Source: Pseudomonas sp. ACM7 (GTDB taxonomy: Bacteria; Pseudomonadota; Gammaproteobacteria; Pseudomonadales; Pseudomonadaceae). Taken from it: 64,000 bases of DNA. Below are positions 54,097 to 63,760 of the stretch, piece by piece. The notes below the pieces were generated by a model. That model was given only the letters and a program-made list of their open reading frames with translations. It searched no databases and had not been told where the DNA came from. Made by a program: the position numbers and the translations under genes. The DNA is taken from the NCBI RefSeq assembly GCF_004136015.1, contig NZ_CP024866.1, positions 3,175,037-3,239,036 of the forward strand, read 5' to 3'. How positions within the stretch are numbered: position 1 is the stretch's first letter; every line of letters begins with the position of its first letter.

Positions 54097-55064
54097 GATT
54101 TGGCTTCAGCCTTCGCCACCGTCACCCACCACGGCGTGTGCTGTTCGATCTGCACCGGCAGGGTCGGCAGCAGGGCGCTCAGGGCCAGATCAGTGTCGTG
54201 CAGCGGGAAGCTGCCGGTGATGCGCAGGTCGGCGATTTCTGGCGCAACGCCAAGATGCCCGCGTCGATAACGACCGAGTTCATGGACCAGGTCTTCCAGC
54301 CGTGTGTTGTCCACCACCAGCATGCCGCGGGTCCAGGCATCGGCGCCGAGGTTGAGCGCGACGATCGGCCCCAGGCCATTGCTGCGCATCAGGACTTGTT
54401 GGCCTTCACGCAGAATCTGCTCTTCAGGACTCGACTCGGGATGGGCGGCCACCGCCGATTTCAGCACGCTCAGGCGCGTACCTTCTTCTTCACGCTTGAC
54501 CAGGAACCTTGTCCCCAGTGCACGCATGCTGCCTTCGCGGGTTTCGACGATAAACGGCCGGGCATCGCCATGGCCGGTTTCGACGAGGATTTCCCCTTCC
54601 TGGAGGATGATCAGCCGTTGTTTTTCATCGAAACGCACATCCACGGCACTGTGGGTGTTGAGGTTGATCAGCGTGCCGTCGGTCAGGCGCAGGGTGCGTT
54701 GCTCACCGGTGGCAGTGCGCTGGTCGGCCAGCCAATAGTCAATCGGCAGATAACGATCACCGGCGAACAACGCCAACCCGATCACCGCGACGATACTGGC
54801 CACGCCGCTGCCGAGTTTGCGCACACGCCGGCGAATGCTTTCGCGCGATTGCAGTAAAGCAGTGCGAGCCGGGCCGCTGGCAACGCTGAAGCGCTGGTCG
54901 AGCATGCCCAGTTGGCGCCAGGCCCGCGCATGTTCTTCGTGGGCGGCGTGCCACTTGGCGAACTCTTCGCGCTCCACCGGGTTGCCGGAGTCCAGGGACA
55001 ACTGCCAGGCAATCGCAGCATCCAGCACTTGCGCCGAGACGGGTTTGGAGCTGACTGGACTCAT
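54078..55064 (-). CDS. FecR-type anti-sigma/transmembrane sensor
   Basis: A 328-residue protein. The N-terminal cytoplasmic domain (about 1-85; AIAWQLSLDSGNPVEREEF, WRQLGMLDQRF) is followed by one TM (about 90-107) and a periplasmic FecR domain (about 125-220; GEQRTLRLTDGTLINLNTHS, ALGTRFLVKREE), then an STN-like end. It passes the receptor signal to the ECF sigma factor. The start overlaps the sigma stop by four bases (ATGA). Its last five codons (VGAVE and stop) are encoded within a REP-like palindrome, so the C terminus may have been reshaped by repeat insertion. Confidence 0.9.
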   Translation of the reverse strand: MSPVSSKPVSAQVLDAAIAWQLSLDSGNPVEREEFAKWHAAHEEHARAWRQLGMLDQRFSVASGPARTALLQSRESIRRRVRKLGSGVASIVAVIGLALFAGDRYLPIDYWLADQRTATGEQRTLRLTDGTLINLNTHSAVDVRFDEKQRLIILQEGEILVETGHGDARPFIVETREGSMRALGTRFLVKREEEGTRLSVLKSAVAAHPESSPEEQILREGQQVLMRSNGLGPIVALNLGADAWTRGMLVVDNTRLEDLVHELGRYRRGHLGVAPEIADLRITGSFPLHDTDLALSALLPTLPVQIEQHTPWWVTVAKAEAKSVGAVE

Positions 55065-55579
55065 ACCGGCTCCCCGTACAACGCGATGTAGCACTGACGA
55101 ATGCCTTGGGCCAGGTACTGACGCACCCGCGGCACTGACACGCCCAGGCGCTCGGCGATTTCGGCGTGGCCGAGGCCGTCGAGACGGTTATAGAGAAACG
55201 CCGCCCGGGCTTTGCTTGAGAGCTTGCCGAGCAGGCGGTCGATGGCTTTGAGGTCTTCGAGGATCAGTTGCTGCTCCTCCACCGACGGCTGTACACCTGC
55301 GGGGATCAGCATCAGTTCGGTGAGGTAGGCCTGTTCCAGCGCGGCGCGGCGGAAATAGTCGAACAGCAGACCCTTGGCAATCGCCACCAGAAACGCTCGC
55401 GGTTCGCGCGGCTCCTTCAGTTCTTCACGACCCAGCAAACGCACGAAAGTGTCCTGACTCAGGTCTTCGGCCCGTTGCGGGCAGGCCACATTGCGTCGCA
55501 GCCAGGCCAATAGCCAACCGCGATGGTCGCGATACAACGCACCAACGAGCTCACTTTGAGGGCTTTGGACTGACGACAC
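55061..55579 (-). CDS. FecI-type ECF sigma factor
   Basis: A 172-residue ECF sigma factor with a GTG start at 55579. Region 2 (YRDHRGWLLAWLRRNV, AEDLSQDTFVRLLGRE) and region 4 (LGHAEIAERLGVSVPRVRQYLAQGIRQCYIAL) are complete. It is the iron-starvation sigma that should direct the receptor gene. A candidate Fur box (55609-55628) lies just upstream, which fits iron repression. Confidence 0.91.
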   Translation of the reverse strand: MSSVQSPQSELVGALYRDHRGWLLAWLRRNVACPQRAEDLSQDTFVRLLGREELKEPREPRAFLVAIAKGLLFDYFRRAALEQAYLTELMLIPAGVQPSVEEQQLILEDLKAIDRLLGKLSSKARAAFLYNRLDGLGHAEIAERLGVSVPRVRQYLAQGIRQCYIALYGEPV

Positions 55580-55608
55580 GCAGCATCACCGATTGGGAAG
55601 TGTTAACT

Positions 55609-55628
55609 AACGAGAATTGTTCGCGATT
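55609..55628 (-). promoter_or_regulatory. Candidate Fur box before the FecI-type sigma gene
   Basis: AACGAGAATTGTTCGCGATT closely resembles the Fur operator pattern AATGAGAATTGTTCTCATT. It lies about 30 bases upstream of the sigma start, a normal place for an iron-repressed promoter. Confidence 0.55.
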
Positions 55629-55703
55629 GTGGCAGAGGCGGGGGAGGTAAGCAATTGGCGCTGGTCGGGTGGCCGCCAACGTCGGTGTGTTGGCGCAAAA
55701 CCC

Positions 55704-55791
55704 TGTAGGAGCTGCCGAAGGCTGCGATCTTTTGACTTTGACTTTGGATTTTAAGATCAAAAGATCGCAGCCTTCGGCAGCTCCTACAAAG
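55704..55791. repeat. Second-family palindrome
   Basis: TGTAGGAGCTGCCGAAGGCT and AGCCTTCGGCAGCTCCTACA form the outer stem with GCGATCTTTTGA/TCAAAAGATCGC inside. It lies between the sigma and exonuclease genes. Confidence 0.85.
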
Positions 55792-55805
55792 AATTGCGGT
55801 GGCTG

Positions 55806-56513
55806 TTAGAAAGAAGGCGCTCGCTGCCGCCGCTTCCACTGACTCAACCGCTGCTGCAAATTCAACGGGCTATGAATCTGCATCTGCCGCGCCCGGCTGA
55901 ACAGAATCAACGCCAGCTCAGCGGTGGCCAACGCATCGGCACTGGCATTGTGGCGCTCGAACACTTCCAGTTTGAACCAGTCGATCCACTGATCCAGCCC
56001 GGCATCGCGAATGTGCGCCTGAGGGCAAAGCAGCGGCGCGATATCGGCCACATCCAGAAACGGATGCTGCAACTTGTAGCCCAGATGATCTTTCAAGGCG
56101 CGCCCGAGCATGTGCTGATCGAATGGCGCGTGAAACGCCAGCACAGGGCTGTCGCCGACGAACTCCATGAATTCGACCAAGGCCTGAGCAGGGTCGCTGC
56201 CCGCGGCAATTGCACTCGGCCCCAGGCCGTGGATCAACACGCTGGGCGCCAACTTCATGTCGGTGCATTGCAACGTGCGTTCGAACTGCTGGCTGAAATC
56301 GATCGCCCCGTCTTCGATTACTACCGCACCGATGGACAACACCCGATCCCTGTTCAGGTTCAATCCGGTGGTTTCCAGGTCGAGCATTACCCAGCGCTGT
56401 TCGCGCAGGCTGCATTCGCTGAGTTCTGCGGCCGAGGGCAAGCGTTGCAGACGTTGTTGAAGTTCGCCGGGAAGGCTGGGACCTGCCGGGCGCAGCCATG
56501 AAAACAGGCTCAT
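55806..56513 (-). CDS. DnaQ-like 3'-5' exonuclease
   Basis: A 235-residue DEDD-family exonuclease. Motif I is WVMLDLETTGLN near 43-54, motif II is in VLAFHAPFDQHML near 137, and motif III HNASADALATAELALILF is near 195. It resembles the epsilon subunit of DNA polymerase III but lies with a DUF294 gene and is not the replicative copy. Its start overlaps the upstream DUF294 gene stop by four bases, so the two are cotranslated, a conserved pairing in pseudomonads. Confidence 0.87.
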   Translation of the reverse strand: MSLFSWLRPAGPSLPGELQQRLQRLPSAAELSECSLREQRWVMLDLETTGLNLNRDRVLSIGAVVIEDGAIDFSQQFERTLQCTDMKLAPSVLIHGLGPSAIAAGSDPAQALVEFMEFVGDSPVLAFHAPFDQHMLGRALKDHLGYKLQHPFLDVADIAPLLCPQAHIRDAGLDQWIDWFKLEVFERHNASADALATAELALILFSRARQMQIHSPLNLQQRLSQWKRRQRAPSF

Positions 56514-58495
56514 AACTGATACCGCAGGGCCAGGCTGCTTTGCAGGCGTTGTGCCTGGCGCAGGGATTCACGCAGGATCCGTCGATCCAGATGATTGAGG
56601 CTGTCTGGATCGACCCGGTTGGAGTAGGGCAAGTTCTCCCGAGTTTGTAGCTGATGTTGCTGCATGCGGGCTTGCTGGATGAAGTGATAGGCCTCTTCGT
56701 ACGCGGCACCGTCCAGCCGTTCGATGACTTCTTTGTCCACCAATTGGCGAAAGCGCTCCAGCGTGTTGTTCGCCTCGACCCCATGGGCCAACGCGAGCAG
56801 TCGGGCACCGTCGACAAACGGCGTCAGCCCCTGGACCTTCAAATCCAGGGTGGCTTTCTCGCCATTCTTGCGAGCCAGTACGAACTCACGGAAACGTCCT
56901 ACGGGCGGACGGTTGCGCAGGGCGTTCTCGGCCATCATCCGTTGGAACAGTCGGTTGTCATTCACCTGATCGAGAATGCCCTGACGCAGCTGCTCGCAGC
57001 CTTGCTCGTCGCCCCAGACCACCCGCAAGTCGAAATAAATGCTCGAACCCAACAGGTTCTCCGGCGTGGCCTCGCGGATAAACGCGGCAAAACGTCGTGA
57101 CCACTCGGCCCGGGACAGACACAGCTCCGGGTTGCCGGCCATGATGTTGCCCTTGCACAGGGTGAAACCGCAGAGCGCCAGGCTCTGGTTGATCTGCTGG
57201 GCGATGGGCAGCAATTTGCCGCGAATCTCGGCGGCGTGGGCCGCGTCCCGGGCTTCGAACAGAATGCCGTTGTCCTGATCGGTGTGCAGCGTCTGCTCGC
57301 GACGGCCTTCGCTACCGAAGCACAGCCAACTGAACGGAATACCGGGGTCACCTTTCTCGGCGAGGGTCAGTTCGATCACCCGGCACACGGTGTGGTCGTT
57401 GAGCAGGGTGATGATGTGCGTGATCTGGGTTGAAGAAGCTCCGTGGGCCAGCATGCGCTCCACCAGTTGGCCGATCTCGCCGCGCATGGCGACTAGATTT
57501 TCCACCTTCTGGGCGCTGCGAATGGTCCGCGCCAGGTGCACCAGATCGACCCGCTGCAGGGAAAACAGGTCACGTTCAGAGACCACGCCGCACAGGCGAT
57601 GATCCTTGACCAGGCAGACGTGGGCGATGTGCCGCTCGGTCATGGCAATCGCCGCATCGAAGGCGCTGTGGTCCGGCGACAGGTAAAACGGCGCCTGGGT
57701 CATGTGGCGCTCGATGGCTTCGTTGAAATCGTTAGTGCCATCGGCTACCACATGGCGCAAGTCACGCAGGGTGAAAATCCCCAGCGGCGCTTTATGTTCG
57801 TCGACCACCACAATGCTGCCGACCTGCTGCTCATGCATCAGGGTCACTGCTTCACGCAGTGGCGTGGCCGGGCTGCAGGTGACAGGGTGGCGCATGGCCA
57901 ATTCGCCCAGTCGGGTATTGAGCGAGTATTGGGTGCCGAGGGTTTCCACGGCTTTTTGTTGGACTTGCTGATTGACCTGATCCAGCAGGCTGCTCACGCC
58001 ACGTAGGGAAAAGTCGCGAAACGCGTTGGAAAGCGCGAACAGTTTGATGAACGCCAGCTTGTTCAGCTGTAGGCAAAAGGTGTCTTCGGCCGCGAGGTGT
58101 TCGGTGCGGGTTGCACGCTCCCCCAGCAGCGCGGCGAGGGGGAAACACTCGCCGGTGGTGATTTCGAAGGTGGTTTCGGTCCCACCCTTAGCCGTGTGGG
58201 GACGCTCACCCACGACCCGGCCTTGCTTGACGATGTAGAAATGCTCAACCGGGCCGTCGGCGGGCTTGATGATGCTCTCGCCGGGCGCATAAAAACGCAG
58301 CTGACACTGCTCGACCAGGTACGCCAGGTGGGCGTGTTCCATTTGATTGAAGGGCGGGAAGCGCTGAAGGAATTGCAAAGTGCCCTGGATGTTCTGCAAC
58401 ACCGCGGTTTTCCCTGCCTGTGTGAAGGCGTCCGCTTTACTCATAACCATTACCGCAGTCTTTTTTGAATTGTTGTTGTCGGATGACTCAGCCAT
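56510..58495 (-). CDS. Cyclic-nucleotide-binding/CBS/DUF294 nucleotidyltransferase-like protein
   Basis: A 661-residue cytoplasmic protein. An N-terminal cNMP-binding domain (about 40-160; APGESIIKPADGPVEHFYIV) is followed by two CBS domains (about 195-320; RHPVTCSPATPLREAVTLM, ERHIAHVCLVKDHRLCGVV). A DUF294 nucleotidyltransferase-like domain comes next (SWLCFGSEGRREQTLHTDQD near 392, with G-S-x-G-R and the Asp pair) and then the DUF294 C-terminal domain. The layout matches proteins thought to nucleotidylylate targets like GlnD/GlnE. AGGGG precedes the start at 58495. Confidence 0.87.
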   Translation of the reverse strand: MAESSDNNNSKKTAVMVMSKADAFTQAGKTAVLQNIQGTLQFLQRFPPFNQMEHAHLAYLVEQCQLRFYAPGESIIKPADGPVEHFYIVKQGRVVGERPHTAKGGTETTFEITTGECFPLAALLGERATRTEHLAAEDTFCLQLNKLAFIKLFALSNAFRDFSLRGVSSLLDQVNQQVQQKAVETLGTQYSLNTRLGELAMRHPVTCSPATPLREAVTLMHEQQVGSIVVVDEHKAPLGIFTLRDLRHVVADGTNDFNEAIERHMTQAPFYLSPDHSAFDAAIAMTERHIAHVCLVKDHRLCGVVSERDLFSLQRVDLVHLARTIRSAQKVENLVAMRGEIGQLVERMLAHGASSTQITHIITLLNDHTVCRVIELTLAEKGDPGIPFSWLCFGSEGRREQTLHTDQDNGILFEARDAAHAAEIRGKLLPIAQQINQSLALCGFTLCKGNIMAGNPELCLSRAEWSRRFAAFIREATPENLLGSSIYFDLRVVWGDEQGCEQLRQGILDQVNDNRLFQRMMAENALRNRPPVGRFREFVLARKNGEKATLDLKVQGLTPFVDGARLLALAHGVEANNTLERFRQLVDKEVIERLDGAAYEEAYHFIQQARMQQHQLQTRENLPYSNRVDPDSLNHLDRRILRESLRQAQRLQSSLALRYQL

Positions 58496-58703
58496 GGTCG
58501 GCCCCTGCGCGCAGGGTGCCCATTGGACGTAAGTCTAGGTAGGCAGTGAAGCTGGCGGCATTTGGGAAATGTCTGACGCAACTGTGGGAAAAACCTCCTG
58601 CATTGGCTATAGGAAAACTTTCCGACGAAGTGCACATTGAAGGTCTGCTTAGCGATGTCTGACGGATGAGCTAGGGAATAGAAATGAAAACGTAGAGTAA
58701 GCC

Positions 58704-59150
58704 ATGTCCGACCACGATATTTTGAGCGACGCCGAGCGCGAGGCGCTGAGTGCCGTCATGCAGGAACCTGACCTGCCGCCGCAGCGGGTGCTGATCGTCG
58801 ACGACGATAAAGACGCGCGCGAGTTGCTGTCGGAGATTCTGGCGCTGGACGGGGTGCGCTGCATGACTGCCGCCAGTGGCGAAACTGCACTCAAGATGTT
58901 GGAGACGATGCCATCGATTGGCCTGGTGATTACCGATCTGCGGATGGGGAATGTCGATGGCCTGGACCTGATTCGTCAGGTTCGTGAGTCGGTTCGGGCG
59001 GCATTGCCGATTATCATCGTGTCCGGTGACGCTGACGTAAAAGATGCGATCGCCGCGATGCATTTGAGCGTAGTCGACTTCCTGCTCAAGCCTGTCGATA
59101 CCGGCAAGCTGTTGGCGCTGGTCAAGCATGAGTTGGGAATGGATGTGTAA
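58704..59150 (+). CDS. Stand-alone CheY-like response regulator
   Basis: A 148-residue single-domain receiver with a 28-residue N-terminal extension. The acidic pocket is VDDDKD (about 32-37), the phospho-acceptor is Asp78 (VITDLRMGN) and the Lys lies in FLLKPVDTG near 128. There is no output domain. It is divergent from the DUF294 gene, so it may act with an unlinked kinase. It is followed by a palindrome and a terminator. Confidence 0.88.
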   Translation: MSDHDILSDAEREALSAVMQEPDLPPQRVLIVDDDKDARELLSEILALDGVRCMTAASGETALKMLETMPSIGLVITDLRMGNVDGLDLIRQVRESVRAALPIIIVSGDADVKDAIAAMHLSVVDFLLKPVDTGKLLALVKHELGMDV

Positions 59151-59157
59151 ATTGTTA

Positions 59158-59238
59158 AAGGATCAAAAGATCGCAGCCTTCGGCAGCTCCATGGGATTGC
59201 GTACATCTGTAGGAGCTGCCGAAGGCTGCGATTTTTTG
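59158..59238. repeat. Second-family palindrome
   Basis: ATCAAAAGATCGCAGCCTTC plus GGCAGCTCC (left) and GGAGCTGCCGAAGGCTGCGA (right) form the arms. It lies just past the response regulator stop. Confidence 0.8.
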
Positions 59239-59254
59239 ACTTTGCTTTAAACAG

Positions 59255-59288
59255 AAAGGCCCTGATCTTTCGATCAGGGCCTTTTTTT
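59255..59288 (+). terminator. Rho-independent terminator between response regulator and glcB
   Basis: AAAGGCCCTGAT/ATCAGGGCCTTT stem with loop CTTTCG followed by TTTTTT. It is convergent and may also serve glcB on the minus strand. Confidence 0.9.
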
Positions 59289-59307
59289 GTCCGGTGTCAG
59301 CGATTAG

Positions 59308-61485
59308 TTACAGGCCATTGGCAGCCTTGAACTCGCGGCGACGACGGTGCAGAACCGGCTCGGTGTAGCCGTTCGGCTGTTTGGTGCCTTCGACCACCAG
59401 TTCGACCGCCGCCTGAAAGGCGATGTTGCTGTCGAAGTTCGGTGCCAGTGGACGATACAGCGGGTCATTGGCGTTCTGACGGTCAACCACTGGCGCCATG
59501 CGCTTGAGGCTTTCCATGACCTGATCTTCGGTGACGATGCCGTGACGCAGCCAGTTGGCGATGTGCTGGCTGGAAATCCGCAGCGTCGCACGGTCTTCCA
59601 TCAGGCCGACGTCGTTGATGTCCGGCACTTTCGAGCAACCGACGCCTTGGTCGATCCAGCGCACCACATAACCGAGAATGCCCTGGGCGTTGTTGTCCAG
59701 TTCGTTCTTGATCTGTTCTGCAGTCCAGTCTGGATTGACGGCCAGAGGGATGGTCAGGATGTCATCCACCGAAGCGCGTGCACGTTTGGCCAGTTCGGCC
59801 TGACGGGCGAACACATCGACCTTGTGGTAATGCAACGCATGCAGCGCAGCAGCGGTCGGCGATGGAACCCAGGCAGTATTGGCACCGGCCATCGGGTGAG
59901 CGATTTTCTGTTCGAGCATCGCTGCCATCAGGTCCGGCATGGCCCACATGCCTTTACCGATCTGGGCGCGGCCTTGCAGGCCGGTGCTCAAACCGATATC
60001 GACGTTCCAGTTCTCGTAGGCGCCGATCCACTTCTCAGCCTTCATGTCCGCCTTGCGCACCATCGGGCCGGCTTCCATGGAGGTGTGGATTTCATCACCG
60101 GTACGGTCTAGGAAACCGGTGTTGATGAACACTACACGCTCGCTGGCAGCCTTGATGCAGGCCTTGAGGTTGACCGTGGTGCGGCGTTCCTCGTCCATGA
60201 TCCCGACTTTCAGCGTGTTGCGCGGCAGACCGAGTACTTCTTCGATGCGACCGAACAGCTCGTTGGTGAACGCCGCTTCTTCCGGGCCGTGCATCTTCGG
60301 CTTCACGATGTAGACCGAGCCAGTGCGGCTGTTCTTGCGCGAGTTGTTGCCGTTGAGGCTGTGGATGGCCGCGAGGCTGGTGACCAGACCGTCGAGGATG
60401 CCTTCCGGCACTTCGTTACCCTCTTTATCGAGGATCGCGTCGATGGTCATCAGGTGACCGACGTTACGCACGAACAACAGCGAGCGACCGTGCAGGCTCA
60501 ATTCGCTGCCATCGAGGGCGGTGTAGGTGCGGTCGGCGTTCATGGTGCGGGTAAAAGTCTGACCGCCCTTGGAGACTTCTTCCGACAGATTGCCCTTCAT
60601 CAGGCCGAGCCAGTTGCGGTAGATCACCACTTTGTCATCAGCATCGACGGCGGCGACGGAGTCTTCGCAGTCCATGATGGTGGTCAGCGCGGCTTCCATC
60701 AGGATGTCTTTGAGGCCGGCAGCATCGGTCTGGCCGACCGGGGTGCTGGCATCGACTTGGATTTCGAAGTGCAGGCCGTTGTTTTTCAGCAGGGTCGCGG
60801 TCGGTGCGGCTGCATCGCCGTGGAAACCGATCAGCTGTGCATCGTTGCGCAGGCCGGTATTGCTGCCGCCTTTAAGGGCGACTACCAGTTTGCCGTCAAC
60901 GATCTTGTAGCCGGTGGAATCGACGTGAGTGCCGGCAGCCAATGGCGCCGCTTCGTCGAGGAAGGCACGGGCGAAGGCGATGACCTTGTCGCCGCGAACC
61001 TTGTTGTAGCCTTTGCCTTTTTCCGCGCCGCCAGCTTCGCTGATGGCGTCGGTGCCGTAGAGCGCGTCATACAGCGAACCCCAACGGGCGTTCGAGGCAT
61101 TGAGCGCGAAACGGGCGTTCATCACCGGAACCACAAGCTGTGGACCGGCCATGCGGGCGATTTCGTCATCGACGTTTTGCGTCGTTGCCTGGAAATCGGC
61201 CGCTTCTGGCAGCAGATAACCGATGTCTTGCAAGAAGGCTTTATAAGCCACGGCGTCGTGTGGTTGACCGGCACGGGATTGGTGCCAGCCGTCGATACGA
61301 GCCTGGAAATCATCGCGTTTGGCGAGTAGGGCTTTGTTCTTCGGCGCCAGGTCATGAATGACCTTGTCGGCACCGGCCCAGAACTTATCGGCGGTGAGGC
61401 CGGTACCGGGAATGGCTTCGTTGTTCACGAAGTCGAACAGGACTTTGGCGACCTGCAGGCCACCGACTTGAACGTGTTCAGTCAT
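59308..61485 (-). CDS. glcB: Malate synthase G
   Basis: A 725-residue enzyme condensing glyoxylate and acetyl-CoA to malate. Typical features are [20 protein letters not shown] near 110, [39 protein letters not shown] and the late SCSKV-like [12 protein letters not shown]. The length matches the G isoform (about 720-730). It starts at 61485 ([14 protein letters not shown]) with GTGAGG upstream; an in-frame ATG four codons earlier is less likely. It supports growth on glycolate or C2 compounds. Confidence 0.95.
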   Translation of the reverse strand: MTEHVQVGGLQVAKVLFDFVNNEAIPGTGLTADKFWAGADKVIHDLAPKNKALLAKRDDFQARIDGWHQSRAGQPHDAVAYKAFLQDIGYLLPEAADFQATTQNVDDEIARMAGPQLVVPVMNARFALNASNARWGSLYDALYGTDAISEAGGAEKGKGYNKVRGDKVIAFARAFLDEAAPLAAGTHVDSTGYKIVDGKLVVALKGGSNTGLRNDAQLIGFHGDAAAPTATLLKNNGLHFEIQVDASTPVGQTDAAGLKDILMEAALTTIMDCEDSVAAVDADDKVVIYRNWLGLMKGNLSEEVSKGGQTFTRTMNADRTYTALDGSELSLHGRSLLFVRNVGHLMTIDAILDKEGNEVPEGILDGLVTSLAAIHSLNGNNSRKNSRTGSVYIVKPKMHGPEEAAFTNELFGRIEEVLGLPRNTLKVGIMDEERRTTVNLKACIKAASERVVFINTGFLDRTGDEIHTSMEAGPMVRKADMKAEKWIGAYENWNVDIGLSTGLQGRAQIGKGMWAMPDLMAAMLEQKIAHPMAGANTAWVPSPTAAALHALHYHKVDVFARQAELAKRARASVDDILTIPLAVNPDWTAEQIKNELDNNAQGILGYVVRWIDQGVGCSKVPDINDVGLMEDRATLRISSQHIANWLRHGIVTEDQVMESLKRMAPVVDRQNANDPLYRPLAPNFDSNIAFQAAVELVVEGTKQPNGYTEPVLHRRRREFKAANGL

Positions 61486-61964
61486 TGCTTGCCTCACTCT
61501 GCTCAGCTATTTCGCTTTTCAGCTCTTCAATTTAACAATGAAGCCTCTGGCTATTTAAACCACAAACCCCTTCCACCAGTACATGCCATTTCGGGCGGCT
61601 GGGATGGAACCGATCAACGGCTTTGAGGCCTTGCTGATAGGGCTTTCAGGGCTGCGACTGTGCCTGTGGCAAACATCGATCCAACGTTATGTAGTGCGCG
61701 CTGCGGCATACTACATGATGAATTGCGCTTGTGAAAATTAGACTAATTACGTCGTACTGCGACCCCATGACGCATTGCGGTCACGTCGGGGAACGGGATG
61801 TTCTCAAAAAACTATTGGATTGTTCCAGTTAAATATAAAAACTTGTACACATAATCTTCATTGCGCTGCTATGGGGCTTTGGTTTTCTGAGACGCCGAGA
61901 CGATTCCGGTCCCTTGCCTATACTTGGTCTTCTATAACAAAAGTCATGACAAGAGGGCTGCGCC
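61486..61964. other. Intergenic region between glcB and the ACT-protein gene
   Basis: These 479 bases are less GC-rich and carry divergent promoters. I see no gene. A possible promoter for the ACT-protein gene is TTGCCT...TATAAC (about 61914-61940). Confidence 0.4.
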
Positions 61965-62483
61965 ATGGACCACCTCGTACTCACTGTTTTCGCTCCGGAC
62001 AAGCCAGGGCAGGTCGAGCGCATTGCCCAATGCATCGCCGAGCATGGCGGCAACTGGCTGGAGAGCCGCATGTCACGCATGGCCGGGCAGTTCGCCGGGA
62101 TTCTTCGTGTGGGCGTGCCGGCCGAGGCCTACGACGAATTGGTCGATGCCCTACAGGCGTTGTCCGCCCATGGCATTCGCGTGCTGATTGCCGAAAGCGG
62201 CATCGAGCAATCCTGCACCTGGAAACCGATAGCCATGGAATTGGTGGGCAATGACCGCCCGGGGATCGTACGCGACATCACGCGTCTGCTGAGTGAGCAG
62301 GGGGTGAACCTGGAGCGTCTGGTGACCGAAGTACGTCCGGCGCCGATGAGCAGCGAGCCTTTGTTTCACGCGGAAGCAATTCTGGCAGTGCCGCTGACGT
62401 TGTCCCTGGACGTGCTGCAATCGCGGCTGGAAACCCTGGCGGATGATTTGATGGTCGAATTGGTGCTGCGCAGTGAACCCTGA
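61965..62483 (+). CDS. GcvR-like ACT-domain regulator
   Basis: A 172-residue protein made of two ACT domains (about 3-75, LVLTVFAPDKPGQVERIAQC; about 85-165, MELVGNDRPGIVRDITRLL). It matches the GcvR family, which in E. coli binds glycine and GcvA to repress the glycine cleavage operon. Proximity to a glycine-producing catabolic region is interesting, but the distance (20 kb) makes a direct tie speculative. Confidence 0.85.
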   Translation: MDHLVLTVFAPDKPGQVERIAQCIAEHGGNWLESRMSRMAGQFAGILRVGVPAEAYDELVDALQALSAHGIRVLIAESGIEQSCTWKPIAMELVGNDRPGIVRDITRLLSEQGVNLERLVTEVRPAPMSSEPLFHAEAILAVPLTLSLDVLQSRLETLADDLMVELVLRSEP

Positions 62484-62698
62484 GCAGGTTATCCAAGTTA
62501 TACGTGCACCTGCCTGTGGATAACCTGTAGAGACAGCCCGCCAGGCCACGTCGTTCGGGGTTCTTCAGGATTTGATCAAAAAATCAGCAGTTTCAGGGAC
62601 TTGCGCACAAACGCCGGGGATCACGTTGTGGATAACCTTGGGAAGGATTGATGCAGGCCACGGTAGCCGTAGCCTGCAGAGGTTTGTGCGTTTTTTGA
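62484..62698. other. Intergenic region with DnaA-box-like motifs
   Basis: TGTGGATAA occurs at 62515-62523 and 62627-62635, with GATCAAAAAATCAG between (about 62574), the same pairing of elements as in the block at 25.7-26.2 kb. There is no gene. Confidence 0.5.
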
Positions 62699-63586
62699 TC
62701 AGCTGCGGCGACGCAGACTTATCCACGCGTCGATGCTGTAAACCGCCAGGCCCGCCCAGATAAAGATGAACGCTACCAGTGTGCTCGACGACAAATGTTC
62801 GCCAAACAGCAGAACGGCCTGCAACAGCACCAGCGTTGGCGCCAGGTACTGGAGGAATCCCAGCGTGGTGTAGGGCAAATGCCGTGCAGCGGCGTTGAAA
62901 CACACCAGCGGCACCAGCGTCACCGGACCGGCGGCCACCAGCCACCAGGCTTCGGATGTGGTCCAGAACTCGGGCTGAGCGCTTGTGGCCGTCTGATTGA
63001 AAAGCAGCCAGGCAATGGCAATCGGCACCAGCATCCAGGTTTCCACCACCAGACCCGGCAGCGCCTTGACCGGTGCCTGCTTACGGATCAGTCCGTAGAA
63101 ACCGAAGGTCAGCGCCAACACCAATGACACCCACGGCAGACTGCCGACTTGCCAGACCTGTTGCGCGACGCCGACCGCCGCCAGGCCAACCGCCAGCCAT
63201 TGCATGCGCCGTAGCCGTTCGCCAAGGATCAGCATGCCCAACAGCACGTTCACCAGCGGGTTGATGTAGTAACCGAGACTGGCTTCGAGCATGCGCCCGT
63301 TGTTCACCGACCAAACGTAGGTCAGCCAGTTGGCTGCGATCAGCGTGCCGCTCAGGGCCAGGATCGCCAGGCGTTTCGGGTTGTCACGCAACTCGCGCCA
63401 CCAGCCCGGATGTTTCCACACCATCAGCAGCAAGGCGCCGAACAGCGCGGACCAGAGCACTCGGTGGATGATGATCTCCACGGCGGGCACGCTGGCGATG
63501 GCTTTGAAGTAGAGCGGGAAAAGTCCCCAGATGATGTAGGCACTCAGGCCCAGGATGTACCCGCGACGCGGGTTGGCGGCTTGCAT
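62699..63586 (-). CDS. rarD: RarD/EamA-family transporter
   Basis: A 295-residue membrane protein with ten hydrophobic helices and the RarD start (RGYILGLSAYIIWGLFPLYFK) and SLGYYINPLVNVLLGMLILGERL. The family is a drug/metabolite transporter group linked to chloramphenicol sensitivity (RarD); the substrate here is unknown. Confidence 0.9.
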   Translation of the reverse strand: MQAANPRRGYILGLSAYIIWGLFPLYFKAIASVPAVEIIIHRVLWSALFGALLLMVWKHPGWWRELRDNPKRLAILALSGTLIAANWLTYVWSVNNGRMLEASLGYYINPLVNVLLGMLILGERLRRMQWLAVGLAAVGVAQQVWQVGSLPWVSLVLALTFGFYGLIRKQAPVKALPGLVVETWMLVPIAIAWLLFNQTATSAQPEFWTTSEAWWLVAAGPVTLVPLVCFNAAARHLPYTTLGFLQYLAPTLVLLQAVLLFGEHLSSSTLVAFIFIWAGLAVYSIDAWISLRRRS

Positions 63587-63760
63587 GCAGAATCCTTGCT
63601 TAGGCAGCTAACAAAGAGGGGATTGTAAGGAGATTTGCAGGAATGGTCGCGGACCAATGTGGGAGCAACTGTCATGGTTGTTTTTATTTTGGAGCTTTTT
63701 CAAAAGACAACCGGGTTCCCACAGTTTCAACCCGTGTGATTCTCTACAACCGCAGCCTGT

